This document shows, piece after piece, positions 52,320 to 61,576 of a stretch of DNA of 64,000 bases (within the stretch, counting starts at the first letter, position 1; every line of letters begins with the position of its first letter). The DNA comes from VXYL01 sp963422285 (lineage in GTDB: Bacteria; Pseudomonadota; Gammaproteobacteria; Pseudomonadales; Azotimanducaceae): contig CAXXJO010000002.1 in NCBI GenBank assembly GCA_963422285.2, positions 1 to 64,000 on the forward strand. Direction: 5' to 3'. A program made the position numbers and the translations under genes. Under the pieces are notes generated by a model. That model searched no databases and was not told the origin of the DNA. It was given only the letters and a program-made list of their open reading frames with translations.

Positions 52320-55049
52320 ATGGCAGCTTTGAAGGGGCCGCAGTCGATCGGGACGATCCGGAGTGGGCCTGATGTCGATGCGGCCGGCATTGATGGCAAC
52401 GCCAATGGCGCGGACGCGAACCCCGCCGAGACCCGCGAGTGGCTCGATGCCTTGGAATACGTGCTGGCCGGACAGGGCATCGAACGCGCTAATTTCCTCC
52501 TCGAGCGCCTGTCGTCTCGGCTGACGAGCACCGGCGCGCCGTTGCCGTACACCGTCACCACCCCGTATCGCAACACCATTCCCGCCAACCACGAGGCGTT
52601 CATGCCGGGCGATCTGTTCATGGAGCGCCGCATTCGCTCGCTGATCCGCTGGAACGCCCTGGCGATGGTGGTACGCGCCAACCGCCGCAAGGACGACTTG
52701 GGCGGCCACATCTCCACCTTCGCCTCCGCCGCCACGCTCTACGACGTGGGCTTCAACCATTTCTTCCGCGGTCCCACCGACGATCACGCCGGCGACCTCA
52801 TCTATTTTCAAGGCCACAGCGCCCCGGGCATCTACGCCCGCTCGTTCGTGGAAGGGCGCTTGGACGAGAAGGACCTGGACGCCTTCCGCCGGGAGGTGGA
52901 TGGCGGCCTGTCGTCCTACCCGCACCCCTGGCTGATGCCCGACTACTGGCAGTTTCCCACGGTGTCCATGGGCTTGGGCCCTATCCAGGCCACCTACCAG
53001 GCTCACATCATGAAGTATCTGGACAGCCGTGGCCTGATTCCCATGGGCGAACGCAAGGTGTGGGCGTTCCTAGGCGATGGCGAGTGCGACGAGCCCGAGT
53101 CCCTCGGCGCGCTCGGCTTGGCCGGTCGGGAGAAGCTCGACAACCTGATCTTCGTGGTCAATTGCAATCTGCAGCGCCTAGACGGCCCGGTGCGCGGCAA
53201 CGGCAAGATCATCCAGGAGCTGGAAGGCGCTTTCCGAGGCGCTGGCTGGAATGTCATCAAGGTGATCTGGGGCCGGCTGTGGGATCCGCTGTTCGCCAAC
53301 GACGCCCAGGGCCTGTTGCAGCAGCGCATGGACGAGGTGGTGGACGGCGAGTACCAGAACTACAAAGCCAAGGGCGGCGCCTACACCCGCGAGCACTTCT
53401 TCGGCAAGCATCCCGGCCTGCAAGCCCTGGTCGCCCACCTGTCCGATGACGACATCATGCGTCTGAACCGAGGCGGCCACGACCCGTTCAAGGTCTACGC
53501 CGCCTACCATGCCGCCATCCACCACCGGGGCGAGCCCACGGTGATCCTGGCAAAGACCGTCAAGGGCTACGGCATGGGCGATGCCGGCGAGGCCGAGAAC
53601 ACCACCCACCAAGTAAAAAAGCTGGACCTCGACGAGCTCAAGCACTTCCGCGATCGCTTCGACCTGCCGCTCGGCGACGACGATCTCGACAGCGTGCCCT
53701 ACTACCGGCCGCCGCCGGATTCCCCCGAGACGGCCTATCTGAAACGCCAGCGCGCCCAGCTAGGCGGCCCGATCCCTAAGCGCATCGTTGCGGAGCAGCC
53801 CCTGGAACTGCCGGCGCTGGCCGCTTTCGATTCCCAGCTGCAAGGCTCCGGCGAACGGGCGATCTCCACCACCATGGCCTTCGTGCGCATCCTGACTGCG
53901 CTGGCGCGGCACAAGGGCATAGGCAAGCGCATCGTGCCCATCATCCCCGACGAGGCGCGCACCTTCGGCATGGAGGGCATGTTCCGCCAGCTGGGCATCT
54001 ATTCCTCCGAGGGTCAGCTTTACCAGCCCGAGGACTTCGGCGAGATCGCCTCCTACCGGGAATCCAAGGACGGCCAAGTGCTGGAGGAAGGTATCAACGA
54101 AGCGGGCGCCTTCGCCGCCTGGCTGGCCGCGGCCACCTCCTACAGCACCCACCGCTACACCCTCGTCCCGTTCTACATCTTCTACTCCATGTTCGGCTTC
54201 CAGCGCGTAGGCGATCTCGCCTGGGCGGCGGGCGACATGCAGGCCCGGGGCTTTCTGCTCGGTGCCACCGCCGGCCGCACCACGCTGAACGGCGAAGGCT
54301 TGCAGCATCAGGACGGTCACAGCCATCTGCTGGCTTCCGCCATCCCCAACTGCGTTGCCTACGATCCCTGCTACGCCTACGAACTGGCGGTGATCGTCCA
54401 CGATGGCCTCAGGCGCATGTTCCAGCACCGCGAGCGCGTGTTCTACTACGTCACCGTGATGAACGAGAACTATCCCCAGCCGCCCATGCCGGCGGGGGCG
54501 GAAGACGGCATTCTGAAAGGCATGTACAAGCTGGAAGGCTTCGGCGAGGACGGCGCGCGCAAAGTTCGCCTGCTCGGCAGCGGCACCATCTTGCGCGAAG
54601 TGCGCAAGGCGGCCCGCCGACTGCATGAGGTCTACGGCGTCGCCAGCGACGTCTACAGCGTCACCAGCTTCACCGAGCTGGGCCGAGAGGGCGACGACGT
54701 GGCGCGTTGGAACCTGCTGCACCCGCAGGAGGAGGCGCGTCGCAGCCATGCGGCCCAGTGTCTGGACGGCGACTGGCCCGTGGTGGCTTCCACGGACTAT
54801 GTGCGAGATTGCGCCGAGTCCATCCGCGGTCATTTCGACGCCCCCTATCGGGTGCTGGGCACCGACGGCTTCGGGCGCAGCGACACCCGCCGCAAGCTGC
54901 GCGACTTTTTCGAGGTCGATGAGCGCTTCGTCACCTTGGCGGCGTTGCGCGAGTTGCAGGATCGCCAAGTGCTGTCCGCGGCGGAGGTCGCCGACGCCAT
55001 GGGTACGCTCGGCATCGCTGCCGACAGGGTTAATCCGAGGCTGTCATGA
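52320..55049 (+). CDS. aceE: Pyruvate dehydrogenase E1, homodimeric type
   Basis: A 909-residue E1. Thiamine diphosphate binding is in GDGECDEPESLGALGLAGRE and NLIFVVNCNLQ; other family blocks are PHPWLMPDYWQFPTVSMGLG, IWGRLWDPLF, EGINEAGAFAAWLAAATSYS and FYIFYSMFGFQRVGDL. It decarboxylates pyruvate and transfers acetyl to the lipoyl group of AceF. AGGAAGGA precedes ATG 52320. aceF starts inside its stop codon. No pdhR regulator or lpd gene lies in the window, so E3 is encoded elsewhere. Confidence 0.98.
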   Translation: MAALKGPQSIGTIRSGPDVDAAGIDGNANGADANPAETREWLDALEYVLAGQGIERANFLLERLSSRLTSTGAPLPYTVTTPYRNTIPANHEAFMPGDLFMERRIRSLIRWNALAMVVRANRRKDDLGGHISTFASAATLYDVGFNHFFRGPTDDHAGDLIYFQGHSAPGIYARSFVEGRLDEKDLDAFRREVDGGLSSYPHPWLMPDYWQFPTVSMGLGPIQATYQAHIMKYLDSRGLIPMGERKVWAFLGDGECDEPESLGALGLAGREKLDNLIFVVNCNLQRLDGPVRGNGKIIQELEGAFRGAGWNVIKVIWGRLWDPLFANDAQGLLQQRMDEVVDGEYQNYKAKGGAYTREHFFGKHPGLQALVAHLSDDDIMRLNRGGHDPFKVYAAYHAAIHHRGEPTVILAKTVKGYGMGDAGEAENTTHQVKKLDLDELKHFRDRFDLPLGDDDLDSVPYYRPPPDSPETAYLKRQRAQLGGPIPKRIVAEQPLELPALAAFDSQLQGSGERAISTTMAFVRILTALARHKGIGKRIVPIIPDEARTFGMEGMFRQLGIYSSEGQLYQPEDFGEIASYRESKDGQVLEEGINEAGAFAAWLAAATSYSTHRYTLVPFYIFYSMFGFQRVGDLAWAAGDMQARGFLLGATAGRTTLNGEGLQHQDGHSHLLASAIPNCVAYDPCYAYELAVIVHDGLRRMFQHRERVFYYVTVMNENYPQPPMPAGAEDGILKGMYKLEGFGEDGARKVRLLGSGTILREVRKAARRLHEVYGVASDVYSVTSFTELGREGDDVARWNLLHPQEEARRSHAAQCLDGDWPVVASTDYVRDCAESIRGHFDAPYRVLGTDGFGRSDTRRKLRDFFEVDERFVTLAALRELQDRQVLSAAEVADAMGTLGIAADRVNPRLS

Positions 55050-56311
55050 ACGAAGTCGCGATTCCCGACATCGGCGACGCCGAGGACGTGGAAGTGATCG
55101 AAATTTGCGTCGTTCCCGGCGACTTGGTAGCCGAGAACGATGCGCTCATCGTCATCGAGTCCGACAAGGCTTCCATGGAGGTGCCGGCGCCCTTCGCCGG
55201 CACGGTAGCGGAGATCCTCGTGGCGCTAGGCGATCAGGTGAATGCTGGCGATGCCATTTTGCGCGTGGAGGCGGAGAGCCCGGCGACAACGGCCCCCGCA
55301 GAGGAAGCCGCGGATGGCGGCCCCGAAACTGCTTCGTCGCCCGCAGCCGCTGCCGAACCTGTCGCGCCGCCGGTCGAACCCGCGCCGTCGCCGATCCCGG
55401 CCCCGCCAGCAGACGGCCCGGCGGCCAGCATCTACGCCGGCCCGGCGGTGCGCCGCCTAGCCCGGGAACTCGGTGTCGATCTGGCCGCAGTGGCGGGGTC
55501 CGGTGCTGGCGGTCGCATCGTCAAGGACGACGTCAAGGCGTTCGTGAAGCGCACCCTGGCGGCGCCGGCGCTGGTCGAGCCCCTGGCCGCGCCGACTATC
55601 GACTTCTCCCGCTTCGGCGCAATCGAGACGGTGCCGCTGTCGCGTATCCGCGCCCGGGGCGCCGCCAATCTGTACCGCAGCTGGCGGCAGGTGGTTCACG
55701 TCACCCAGCACGAGGACGTGGACGTCACCGACCTGGAAGAGTTCCGTGCCTCGCTGCGCGACGAAGCGGCAGCCAGCGACGTCAAGCTGACGCCGCTGCC
55801 GTTCATCGTCAAAGCCTGCGTCCTGGCGCTGCACGCCCACCCGCAGTTCAACGCTTCCCTGGATGCCGGGGTCGCATCGCTGATCTACAAGCGCTACTAC
55901 CATATCGGCATCGCCGTCGATACCGACGACGGTCTGCTGGTGCCGGTGCTGCGCGATGCCGACAGCAAGGGCATATTCGAACTCGCCCAAGACATCGCCC
56001 GGCTGTCCGCCGCGGCCCGGGCGCGCAAGCTCAAGCCCGACGACCTCCAAGGCGGCAGCTTCACGGTCTCCAGCCTCGGCGCCGTCGGCGGCACGGGCTT
56101 TACGCCCGTGGTCAACAGTCCGGAAGTGGCGATTCTCGGCGTCGCCCGCCTGAACATCCGGCCGCTGTGGAACGGCACCGAGTTCCAGCCCCGCAAGGTG
56201 CTGCCGCTGTCGCTGTCCTACGACCACCGCGCCATCAACGGCGCCGAGGCCGGGCGCTTCGTCGCGGATGTCGCCAAGCTGCTGGCCGACGTGCGTCGCT
56301 TGGCGCTGTAG
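55046..56311 (+). CDS. aceF: Pyruvate dehydrogenase E2, dihydrolipoyl acetyltransferase
   Basis: A 421-residue E2 with one lipoyl domain (residues 1-75; lipoylated Lys in ESDKASMEVP), an Ala/Pro-rich linker, an E3-binding domain (AGPAVRRLARELGVDLAAV, about 131-165) and the catalytic core ending SYDHRAINGAEAGRF. E. coli E2p has three lipoyl domains, so this is a one-lipoyl form. It passes acetyl groups to CoA and forms the complex core. ATG 55046 overlaps the aceE stop. Confidence 0.97.
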   Translation: MNEVAIPDIGDAEDVEVIEICVVPGDLVAENDALIVIESDKASMEVPAPFAGTVAEILVALGDQVNAGDAILRVEAESPATTAPAEEAADGGPETASSPAAAAEPVAPPVEPAPSPIPAPPADGPAASIYAGPAVRRLARELGVDLAAVAGSGAGGRIVKDDVKAFVKRTLAAPALVEPLAAPTIDFSRFGAIETVPLSRIRARGAANLYRSWRQVVHVTQHEDVDVTDLEEFRASLRDEAAASDVKLTPLPFIVKACVLALHAHPQFNASLDAGVASLIYKRYYHIGIAVDTDDGLLVPVLRDADSKGIFELAQDIARLSAAARARKLKPDDLQGGSFTVSSLGAVGGTGFTPVVNSPEVAILGVARLNIRPLWNGTEFQPRKVLPLSLSYDHRAINGAEAGRFVADVAKLLADVRRLAL

Positions 56312-56326
56312 CGCGGCAACGATGGC

Positions 56327-56887
56327 TTACGGATCAGGGCGAAGAGGCCGCCAGTGCCGTTCGCCGTCCGCCAAGGTGCGGGCGAGCACGAACAGGTAGT
56401 CCGACAATCGGTTCAGGTAGACGCCCACCGCGGCTTTTCCCAGGGCCTCGGATTCCGCCACCGCTCGCCACCAGGCGCGTTCGGCCCGGCGAACCACCGT
56501 GCGAGCGACATGGGCCGTTGCAGCGCATCGGCTGCCGCCCGGCAGGATGAACTCCCGCAGCGGCGCTAGACCCTCGTTGAGCGCCGCTGCGTCCGCTGCC
56601 AAGCCGTCCGCCAGTTCGATCCAGTCGATGGCCGATGCGCCGACGGCAGCGACGGCGCCAGCGTCGAACAGGCGCGACTGGATGGCATGAAGCCGTTCGC
56701 CCGTCTCGGCATCGGTCTCCACGGCCAGCAGGCCGAGGAAGCTGTTGGCTTCGTCCAGTGCGCCGAGGAGTTCGACGCGCGGATGCTGCTTGGGGTAGCG
56801 CCGGCCGTCGGCGAGAGCCGTCTCGCCGCGGTCGCCGACGGCCGTGGTTACGCGATCGATGCGGTTGCGGCGCGTACGCTCGTTCAT
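56327..56887 (-). CDS. Cob(I)alamin adenosyltransferase, PduO type
   Basis: A 186-residue four-helix-bundle protein: VTTAVGDRGETALADGRRYP at the N terminus is the ATP-binding loop, LGALDEANSFLGLLA follows, and the C-terminal helices carry TVVRRAERAWWRAV and VGVYLNRLSDYLFVLAR. It adenosylates cob(I)alamin to coenzyme B12. The loop TTAVGDRG differs slightly from the common TKTGDxG, keeping the key Gly-Asp. It is divergent from yajQ. No B12-dependent mutase gene lies in the window. Confidence 0.87.
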   Translation of the reverse strand: MNERTRRNRIDRVTTAVGDRGETALADGRRYPKQHPRVELLGALDEANSFLGLLAVETDAETGERLHAIQSRLFDAGAVAAVGASAIDWIELADGLAADAAALNEGLAPLREFILPGGSRCAATAHVARTVVRRAERAWWRAVAESEALGKAAVGVYLNRLSDYLFVLARTLADGERHWRPLRPDP

Positions 56888-56930
56888 GTAGAAACCCGGT
56901 CAAGATCGTGCGTGGAGAATGGGACGGATT

Positions 56931-57413
56931 ATGCCTTCCTTCGACATCGTTTCCGAAGTGGACATGCAGGAGGTCCGCAACGCTGTGGACCAGACAAGGC
57001 GCGAACTCCGAACTCGCTTCGACTTCCGCAGCGTAGATGCTGGCGTCGAACTCGATGGCGAAATCGTCACTGTGTGGGCGCAGGAAGAGTTCCAGATCCG
57101 CCAACTCGTGGACATCCTGCGCGACAAGCTGACCCGCCGCAAGGTGGATGTCGGCGTACTGGATCCGCGTCCTCTCGAAGCGTCCGGAAAGCAGAAGCGT
57201 CAGCCCTTCGGCCTCAAGCAGGGCATCGATCGCGATGCCGCCAAGCGCATCGTCAAGGTGGTGCGGGATGTCCAGCGCAAGGTGCAGCCGCAGATCCAGG
57301 GCGACAAGGTGCGCGTGACCGGCAAGAAGCGCGACGACCTGCAGGCGATCGTCGCCGCGCTGAGGGACGACGACATCGGCCTGCCTTTGCAGTTCGACAA
57401 CTTCCGCGATTGA
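56931..57413 (+). CDS. YajQ-family nucleotide-binding protein
   Basis: A 160-residue protein from ATG 56931, giving MPSFDIVSEVDMQEVRNAVD. Further blocks: TRFDFRSVDAGVELDGE, LVDILRDKLTRRKVDVGVLD, VRDVQRKVQPQIQGDKVRV and QAIVAALRDDDIGLPLQFDN. YajQ proteins have two ferredoxin-like domains, bind RNA or nucleotides, and in Xanthomonas relatives bind cyclic di-GMP. Which role applies here is unknown. Length and frame are normal. Confidence 0.92.
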   Translation: MPSFDIVSEVDMQEVRNAVDQTRRELRTRFDFRSVDAGVELDGEIVTVWAQEEFQIRQLVDILRDKLTRRKVDVGVLDPRPLEASGKQKRQPFGLKQGIDRDAAKRIVKVVRDVQRKVQPQIQGDKVRVTGKKRDDLQAIVAALRDDDIGLPLQFDNFRD

Positions 57414-57421
57414 CTGGGCGC

Positions 57422-57745
57422 TCAAGGGTGCCAGCGAAAACGCCGCAGGTCGATGCGTCCGTCCTCGACGAGCACGCCTTCGTCCCGCAACCGCCGGCGC
57501 TGCCGGTCGCCGGCGCTGCCGGGCAGCGAGATGCTCCCGGTCGCATTGACCACCCGGTGCCAGGGCAGGCTGCTGCCCGCCGGCAGGTTCGCCAGCGCCC
57601 GCCCCACCCGTCTGGCGCCTCGGGGCAGGTCGGCGAGTTCCGCCACTTGCCCGTAGGTGGCGACGCAGCCGTGCGGAATGCTGGCGACGACGAGCCAGAT
57701 GCGTTCTTCAGGGGTCGGGTTCGGCACGGGCACCGAGATCTCCAT
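57422..57745 (-). CDS. Alkyltransferase-like protein (ATL)
   Basis: A 107-residue MGMT-fold protein with ASIPHGCVATYGQVAELADL, ARRVGRALA and SSLPWHRVVNATGSIS. The active-site PCHR of alkyltransferases is PWHR: the Cys acceptor is Trp, the hallmark of ATL proteins, which bind O6-alkylguanine and pass it to nucleotide excision repair. It is convergent with yajQ, with 8 bp between the stops. Length is normal for a stand-alone ATL. Confidence 0.9.
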   Translation of the reverse strand: MEISVPVPNPTPEERIWLVVASIPHGCVATYGQVAELADLPRGARRVGRALANLPAGSSLPWHRVVNATGSISLPGSAGDRQRRRLRDEGVLVEDGRIDLRRFRWHP

Positions 57746-58153
57746 GATGCCGGCCCATGAGCAGCATGGATCGAGTGGTTTCTGGCATTCCTGTCGACAC
57801 GGCTAGCGGAGGTGCTCTGCTCCGGTTCTCGAACACGCATTCCCGCCCCGAGACGCGCCGTGCGCCTTGGGAATTGTCCCGGATGTTCGCTTCGGCAGCA
57901 TATCCGTTCTGTATCGGCCGACTCTATCCAAGCCTTGTTCAGGAACAAGGGAACCATAGCCGGCGCAGGTTATGGGCTAGCGTGCAACAATCTTCCTGGA
58001 GAGAAGACATGAGAGCGTTGATCGCCGGCCTCAAAGGCTGTGCCTCGCCTGCTGCACATTGGCGGTGCCGATGGCGGTTTTGGCCGCTGCGCTTGGATGT
58101 GCTCCTCGGGCGTCGGCTTGACATGGCCGCTTACGTCTTCAAGATGCGACTTC
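57746..58153. other. Gene-poor stretch before fxsA
   Basis: No intact gene in about 400 bp. GGAGAGAAGAC followed by ATG 58010 could start a short lipoprotein: after one frame change it would read RLCLACCTLAVPMAVLAAAL then GCAPRASA and stop near 58112. The frame break makes this a remnant at best. Confidence 0.35.
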
Positions 58154-58564
58154 ATGGTCAAGTGGCTGCTCTTGTTTCTGCTGACGCCGTTGGTGGAAAT
58201 GTACATTCTGATCGAAGTCGGCGGCCGCATCGGCGCGTGGCCTACCATCGCCCTGGTGGTGCTCACCGCCCTGGTCGGCGTCGCCCTGCTCAAGCGCCAA
58301 GGGTTCGCCACCGTACGCCGCGGCTTGGCGCGTTTCGACAGCGGCGAACTGCCAGCCCGGGAACTGGCCGAAGGACTGTTGCTGGCCATAGCCGGGGGCC
58401 TCCTGCTCACCCCCGGATTCGTCACCGACGCCTTCGGCTTCGCCTTGCTGACACCAGCCTTGCGCACCCGGCTGGCGCAGTGGCTGCTGTCGCGCATCGC
58501 GCTGGGCTCCCCCGGCAGCGTTGTCGCCGGCCGCACCTTCGAGGGCGATTCCACGCCCCGTTGA
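58154..58564 (+). CDS. fxsA: FxsA-family membrane protein
   Basis: A 136-residue protein from ATG 58154. Features: MVKWLLLFLLTPLVEMYILI (first membrane helix), VGGRIGAWPTIALVVLTALV, VALLKRQGFATVRRG, then LLLAIAGGLLLTPGFVTDAF and GFALLTPALR. FxsA is an inner-membrane protein that, when overproduced in E. coli, relieves F-exclusion of phage T7. It lies near groESL, as in E. coli, where fxsA is a neighbour of the groE operon. Function beyond that is unknown. Confidence 0.9.
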   Translation: MVKWLLLFLLTPLVEMYILIEVGGRIGAWPTIALVVLTALVGVALLKRQGFATVRRGLARFDSGELPARELAEGLLLAIAGGLLLTPGFVTDAFGFALLTPALRTRLAQWLLSRIALGSPGSVVAGRTFEGDSTPR

Positions 58565-58598
58565 CCGGCGGCGGCCAGCTCGGGCTCGGCGGTGAGGC

Positions 58599-59250
58599 GT
58601 AGGGCTCATCCATCGCCACAAACGCCGTTTTCTGCAGCGCGGCTTGGGTCCAGATACGCATGCTGCGCGTGTTCAGCAAGGCCTGCTGGTAAAGCGCTTC
58701 AAGGCCACGTCGTAGGTGGCGAAGCGCGACGCCAGCAGCGTGTAGAAGGCGTCCGCGGCGCGGAACGCGCCGAACAGGAACGGCCCCGCCGAATCGGGCG
58801 CGGCAGTCCGTCCAGTGGCAGCACAGGCGGTTGATCTCTACCTGGACTTGAGGGGACATGCCGTTGCCGGGATGCCGAGCGCGGATATTCATCGGCATGG
58901 CGCTGCACAGCGACCCATAGCCGCTGTGGAAGTCCGCCACCAGCGCACGAGCTCGGGCCCGAGCCAGCGGATCAACCAGCCAGATGCCGGCATTCGGGTA
59001 TAGCTCGTGCAGCCGTTCGACGATGGCCACGGTGTCGAAGGTTGCGAACCCCGCGCCCGGTGCGCCTTTCCCACAGCACCGGCACCAAGCGCGAGGGCGA
59101 CAGCGTGGCGATGTTGCGCAGCCAGTCGTCGGAATCGAGCGCCAGCAGCCGCTCGACGAAAGGGATGCCGAGCTCCGTCATGGCCAGCCACTGTCGCAAC
59201 GACCAGGACGAGTAGTTCTTGTTGGCGATGACCAGGGAGAGTTCGGACAC
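58599..59250 (-). pseudogene. Glutathione S-transferase gene with several frameshifts
   Basis: From ATG 59250 the frame reads SLVIANKNYSSWSLRQWLAM, TELGIPFVERLLAL, RLVPVLWE, a GST N-terminal domain. Near 59050-59075 the sequence moves to another frame: GFATFDTVAIVERLHELYP, NAGIWLVDPLARARARAL, then INRLCCHWTDCRA; near 58790 it shifts again (AGPFLFGAFRAADAFYTLLA) and near 58700 back (EALYQQALLNTRSMRIWTQA) to the end near 58600. At least three indels are needed. An intact protein would conjugate glutathione or act as a chaperone-like GST. Confidence 0.75.
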
Positions 59251-59331
59251 AGGTGTCGACGACGGCCTCGGCGGGGCTTTGCATCATGCCATGCCGGAGA
59301 GGGGCGGAGAAGAAAAAATCGCCCCGCAGGG

Positions 59332-59358
59332 TTGAATCTCGGAAATCGGCCCCTATTA
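59332..59358 (+). promoter_or_regulatory. Sigma-32 (heat-shock) promoter of groESL
   Basis: TTGAA at 59332-59336 and CCCCTATTA at 59350-59358 match the heat-shock -35 (CTTGAA) and -10 (CCCCATNTA) boxes with 13 bases between them, within the known range. It lies about 90 bp before the groES ATG and just upstream of the CIRCE element. Confidence 0.65.
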
Positions 59359-59374
59359 TATGCGCCGCGTCGGG

Positions 59375-59401
59375 TTGGCACTCTCACCCGGAGACTGCTA
59401 A
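59375..59401 (+). promoter_or_regulatory. CIRCE element (HrcA operator) of groESL
   Basis: TTGGCACTC-N9-GACTGCTAA at 59375-59401 matches the CIRCE consensus TTAGCACTC-N9-GAGTGCTAA with one mismatch per arm and the exact spacer of nine. HrcA bound here would repress transcription from the upstream promoter. No hrcA gene is in the window. Confidence 0.8.
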
Positions 59402-59448
59402 CCCGGACGGAGACTGGGATTTCAACAGCACTGGGAGAACAGCAAGCC

Positions 59449-59739
59449 ATGAACATCCGACCGCTACACGACCGCGTGGTCGTGCGCCGCTTGGAGGAGG
59501 ACACCGTGTCCGCCGGCGGCATCGTATTGCCCGATACCGCTTCGGAGAAGCCCTCGCAAGGGGAGATCCTGGCGGTGGGACCGGGCAAGGTGGACGACGA
59601 CGGCAACCGGCGCAAGCTGGATGTCGGCGTTGGCGACAAAATCATCTTTGGCCAATACGCCGGCAGCACGGTGAAGATCGACGGGGAGGAACTGATGATC
59701 CTCTCCGAGAGCGAGATCTTCGGCGTGCTCGAAGGCTGA
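59449..59739 (+). CDS. groES: Co-chaperonin GroES
   Basis: A 96-residue GroES: MNIRPLHDRVVVRRLEEDT, the mobile loop SAGGIVLPDTASEKPSQGEI, then AVGPGKVDDDGNR and the roof and C terminus GDKIIFGQYAGS, LMILSESEIFGVLEG. It caps GroEL during folding. It is followed by groEL after 27 bp. Upstream lie a heat-shock promoter and a CIRCE operator, giving both positive and negative heat-shock control. Confidence 0.98.
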   Translation: MNIRPLHDRVVVRRLEEDTVSAGGIVLPDTASEKPSQGEILAVGPGKVDDDGNRRKLDVGVGDKIIFGQYAGSTVKIDGEELMILSESEIFGVLEG

Positions 59740-59766
59740 TTGGCAGCACTTGGAGGAGAAGCGAGA

Positions 59767-61407
59767 ATGAGCGCTAAAGACATACGGTTTGGAGACGACG
59801 CCCGCGCCCGCCTGCTGGCTGGCGTCAACACCTTGGCGGATGCCGTCAAGGTGACCCTGGGGCCGAAGGGTCGCAACGTGGTGCTGGACAAGTCCTTCGG
59901 CGCCCCCACCGTCACCAAGGACGGCGTGTCCGTGGCGAAGGAGGTGGAGCTGAAGGACAAGTTCGAGAACATGGGTGCCCAGATGGTCAAGGAGGTCGCC
60001 AGCCGGACCTCGGACGAAGCCGGCGACGGCACCACCACGGCCACGGTGCTGGCGCAGTCCATCCTCACCGAAGGGCTGAAGTCGGTGGCCGCCGGCATGA
60101 ACCCCATGGACCTCAAGCGCGGCATCGACAAGGCCGTCACGGCTGCCGTGGCCGAGATCGAGAACATGGCCACCCCCTGCGAGGACTCCAAGTCCATCGC
60201 CCAGGTGGGCACGGTGTCCGCCAACAGCGACGAGGAGATCGGCGACATCATCGCCGACGCCATGGACAAGGTAGGCAAGGAAGGCGTCATCACCGTCGAG
60301 CAGGGCAGCGGCCTGGAGAACGAGCTGGAGGTCGTGGAAGGCATGCAGTTCGACCGCGGCTACCTCTCCCCTTACTTCATCAACAACCAGGACTCCATGT
60401 CCGCGGACCTCGAAGATCCGTACATCCTGCTGTGCGACAAGAAGATCTCCAACATCCGCGACATGCTGCCGATTCTGGAGAACGTCGCCAAGGCCGGCAA
60501 GCCGTTGATGGTCGTGGCCGAGGATATCGAGGGCGAGGCGCTGGCCACGCTGGTGGTCAACAACATGCGCGGCATCGTCAAGATCGCCGCCGCCAAGGCT
60601 CCGGGCTTCGGCGACCGCCGCAAGGCCATGCTGCAGGACATCGCCATCCTCACGGGCGGCACTGTCATCTCCGAGGAAGTGGGCCTGACCTTGGAAGGCG
60701 CCTCGCTGAACGATCTCGGCAACGCCAAGCGCGTTTCCTCCACCAAGGAGAACACCACCATCGTCGACGGTGCCGGCGCCAAGGCGGAGATCGAGGGCCG
60801 CATCAAGCAGATTCGCGCCGAGATCGAGGAGACCACGTCGGACTACGACCGCGAGAAACTCCAGGAACGCTTGGCCAAGCTTGCTGGCGGGGTTGCCGTC
60901 ATCAAGGTGGGCGCGGCCACCGAAGTGGAGATGAAGGAGAAGCAGGCGCGTACCGAAGACGCTCTGCACTCCACCCGCGCCGCGGTGGAAGAAGGCATCG
61001 TGCCCGGCGGCGGCGTCGCCTTGGTGCGCGCCCTGCAGGCCATCGAGGGAATCACCGGCGCCAATGAGGATCAGAACGTGGGCATCCAGATCGCCCTGCG
61101 CGCCATGTCCACGCCGCTGCGCCAGATCGCCGAGAACGCCGGCGCCGAGCCGGCGGTGGTCTACGACAAGGTCCGCGTCCTGTCCGGCAACCACGGCTAC
61201 GACGGTGCCACCGGCGACTACGGCGACATGATCGAGCGCGGCATTCCGGACCCGGCCAAGGTCGCTCGCACGGCGCTGCAAGCGGCGGCCTCCGTAGGTG
61301 GCCTGATGATCACCACCGAGGCGATGGTCAGCGAGCTGCCCGAGGACAATCCGCCGGCGATGCCGCCGGGCGGCGGTGGCATGGGTGGCATGGACGGCAT
61401 GATGTAG
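59767..61407 (+). CDS. groEL: Chaperonin GroEL
   Basis: A 546-residue GroEL from ATG 59767 (GGAGGAGAAG upstream). ATP-site segments are GPKGRNVVLDKSFG, KDGVSVAKEVEL and GDGTTTATVLAQSIL; GGVAVIKVGAATEVEMKEKQ and GIVPGGGVALVRAL follow; the tail ends GGGGMGGMDGMM, the usual Gly-Gly-Met repeat. It forms the double-ring folding chamber with GroES. No frame damage. A strong terminator hairpin lies about 100 bp downstream. Confidence 0.99.
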   Translation: MSAKDIRFGDDARARLLAGVNTLADAVKVTLGPKGRNVVLDKSFGAPTVTKDGVSVAKEVELKDKFENMGAQMVKEVASRTSDEAGDGTTTATVLAQSILTEGLKSVAAGMNPMDLKRGIDKAVTAAVAEIENMATPCEDSKSIAQVGTVSANSDEEIGDIIADAMDKVGKEGVITVEQGSGLENELEVVEGMQFDRGYLSPYFINNQDSMSADLEDPYILLCDKKISNIRDMLPILENVAKAGKPLMVVAEDIEGEALATLVVNNMRGIVKIAAAKAPGFGDRRKAMLQDIAILTGGTVISEEVGLTLEGASLNDLGNAKRVSSTKENTTIVDGAGAKAEIEGRIKQIRAEIEETTSDYDREKLQERLAKLAGGVAVIKVGAATEVEMKEKQARTEDALHSTRAAVEEGIVPGGGVALVRALQAIEGITGANEDQNVGIQIALRAMSTPLRQIAENAGAEPAVVYDKVRVLSGNHGYDGATGDYGDMIERGIPDPAKVARTALQAAASVGGLMITTEAMVSELPEDNPPAMPPGGGGMGGMDGMM

Positions 61408-61511
61408 GTCGCTGCGACGACGGGCGTCTCCCCGCAGCGCAGGGTGCGCAGTCGGTGCCCGACCGGACTGCCGACTTCGCACCCGTCCTCTTCGGTCCGC
61501 CATCGGACACG

Positions 61512-61533
61512 AACCCCGCCTCGGCGGGGTTTT
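61512..61533 (+). terminator. Rho-independent terminator after groEL
   Basis: AACCCCGCC (61512-61520) and GGCGGGGTT (61523-61531) form a GC-rich hairpin followed by TTTTG. It lies about 105 bp after the groEL stop and before the next gene at 61577, so it should end the groESL transcript. Confidence 0.8.
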
Positions 61534-61576
61534 GTGTTATGGTCGGACGAACTTCAACGTTCGATAGGGGAGTGCG

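Noticed and set aside
56222..56260. HRAING in place of the HRxxDG motif of AceF as a sign of inactivity.
   Set aside because: The Asn variant occurs in active E2p proteins of some proteobacteria, so it is not a defect.
57992..58112. A short lipoprotein gene before fxsA.
   Set aside because: The lipobox-like stretch is in a different frame from the candidate start, so no intact gene can be supported.
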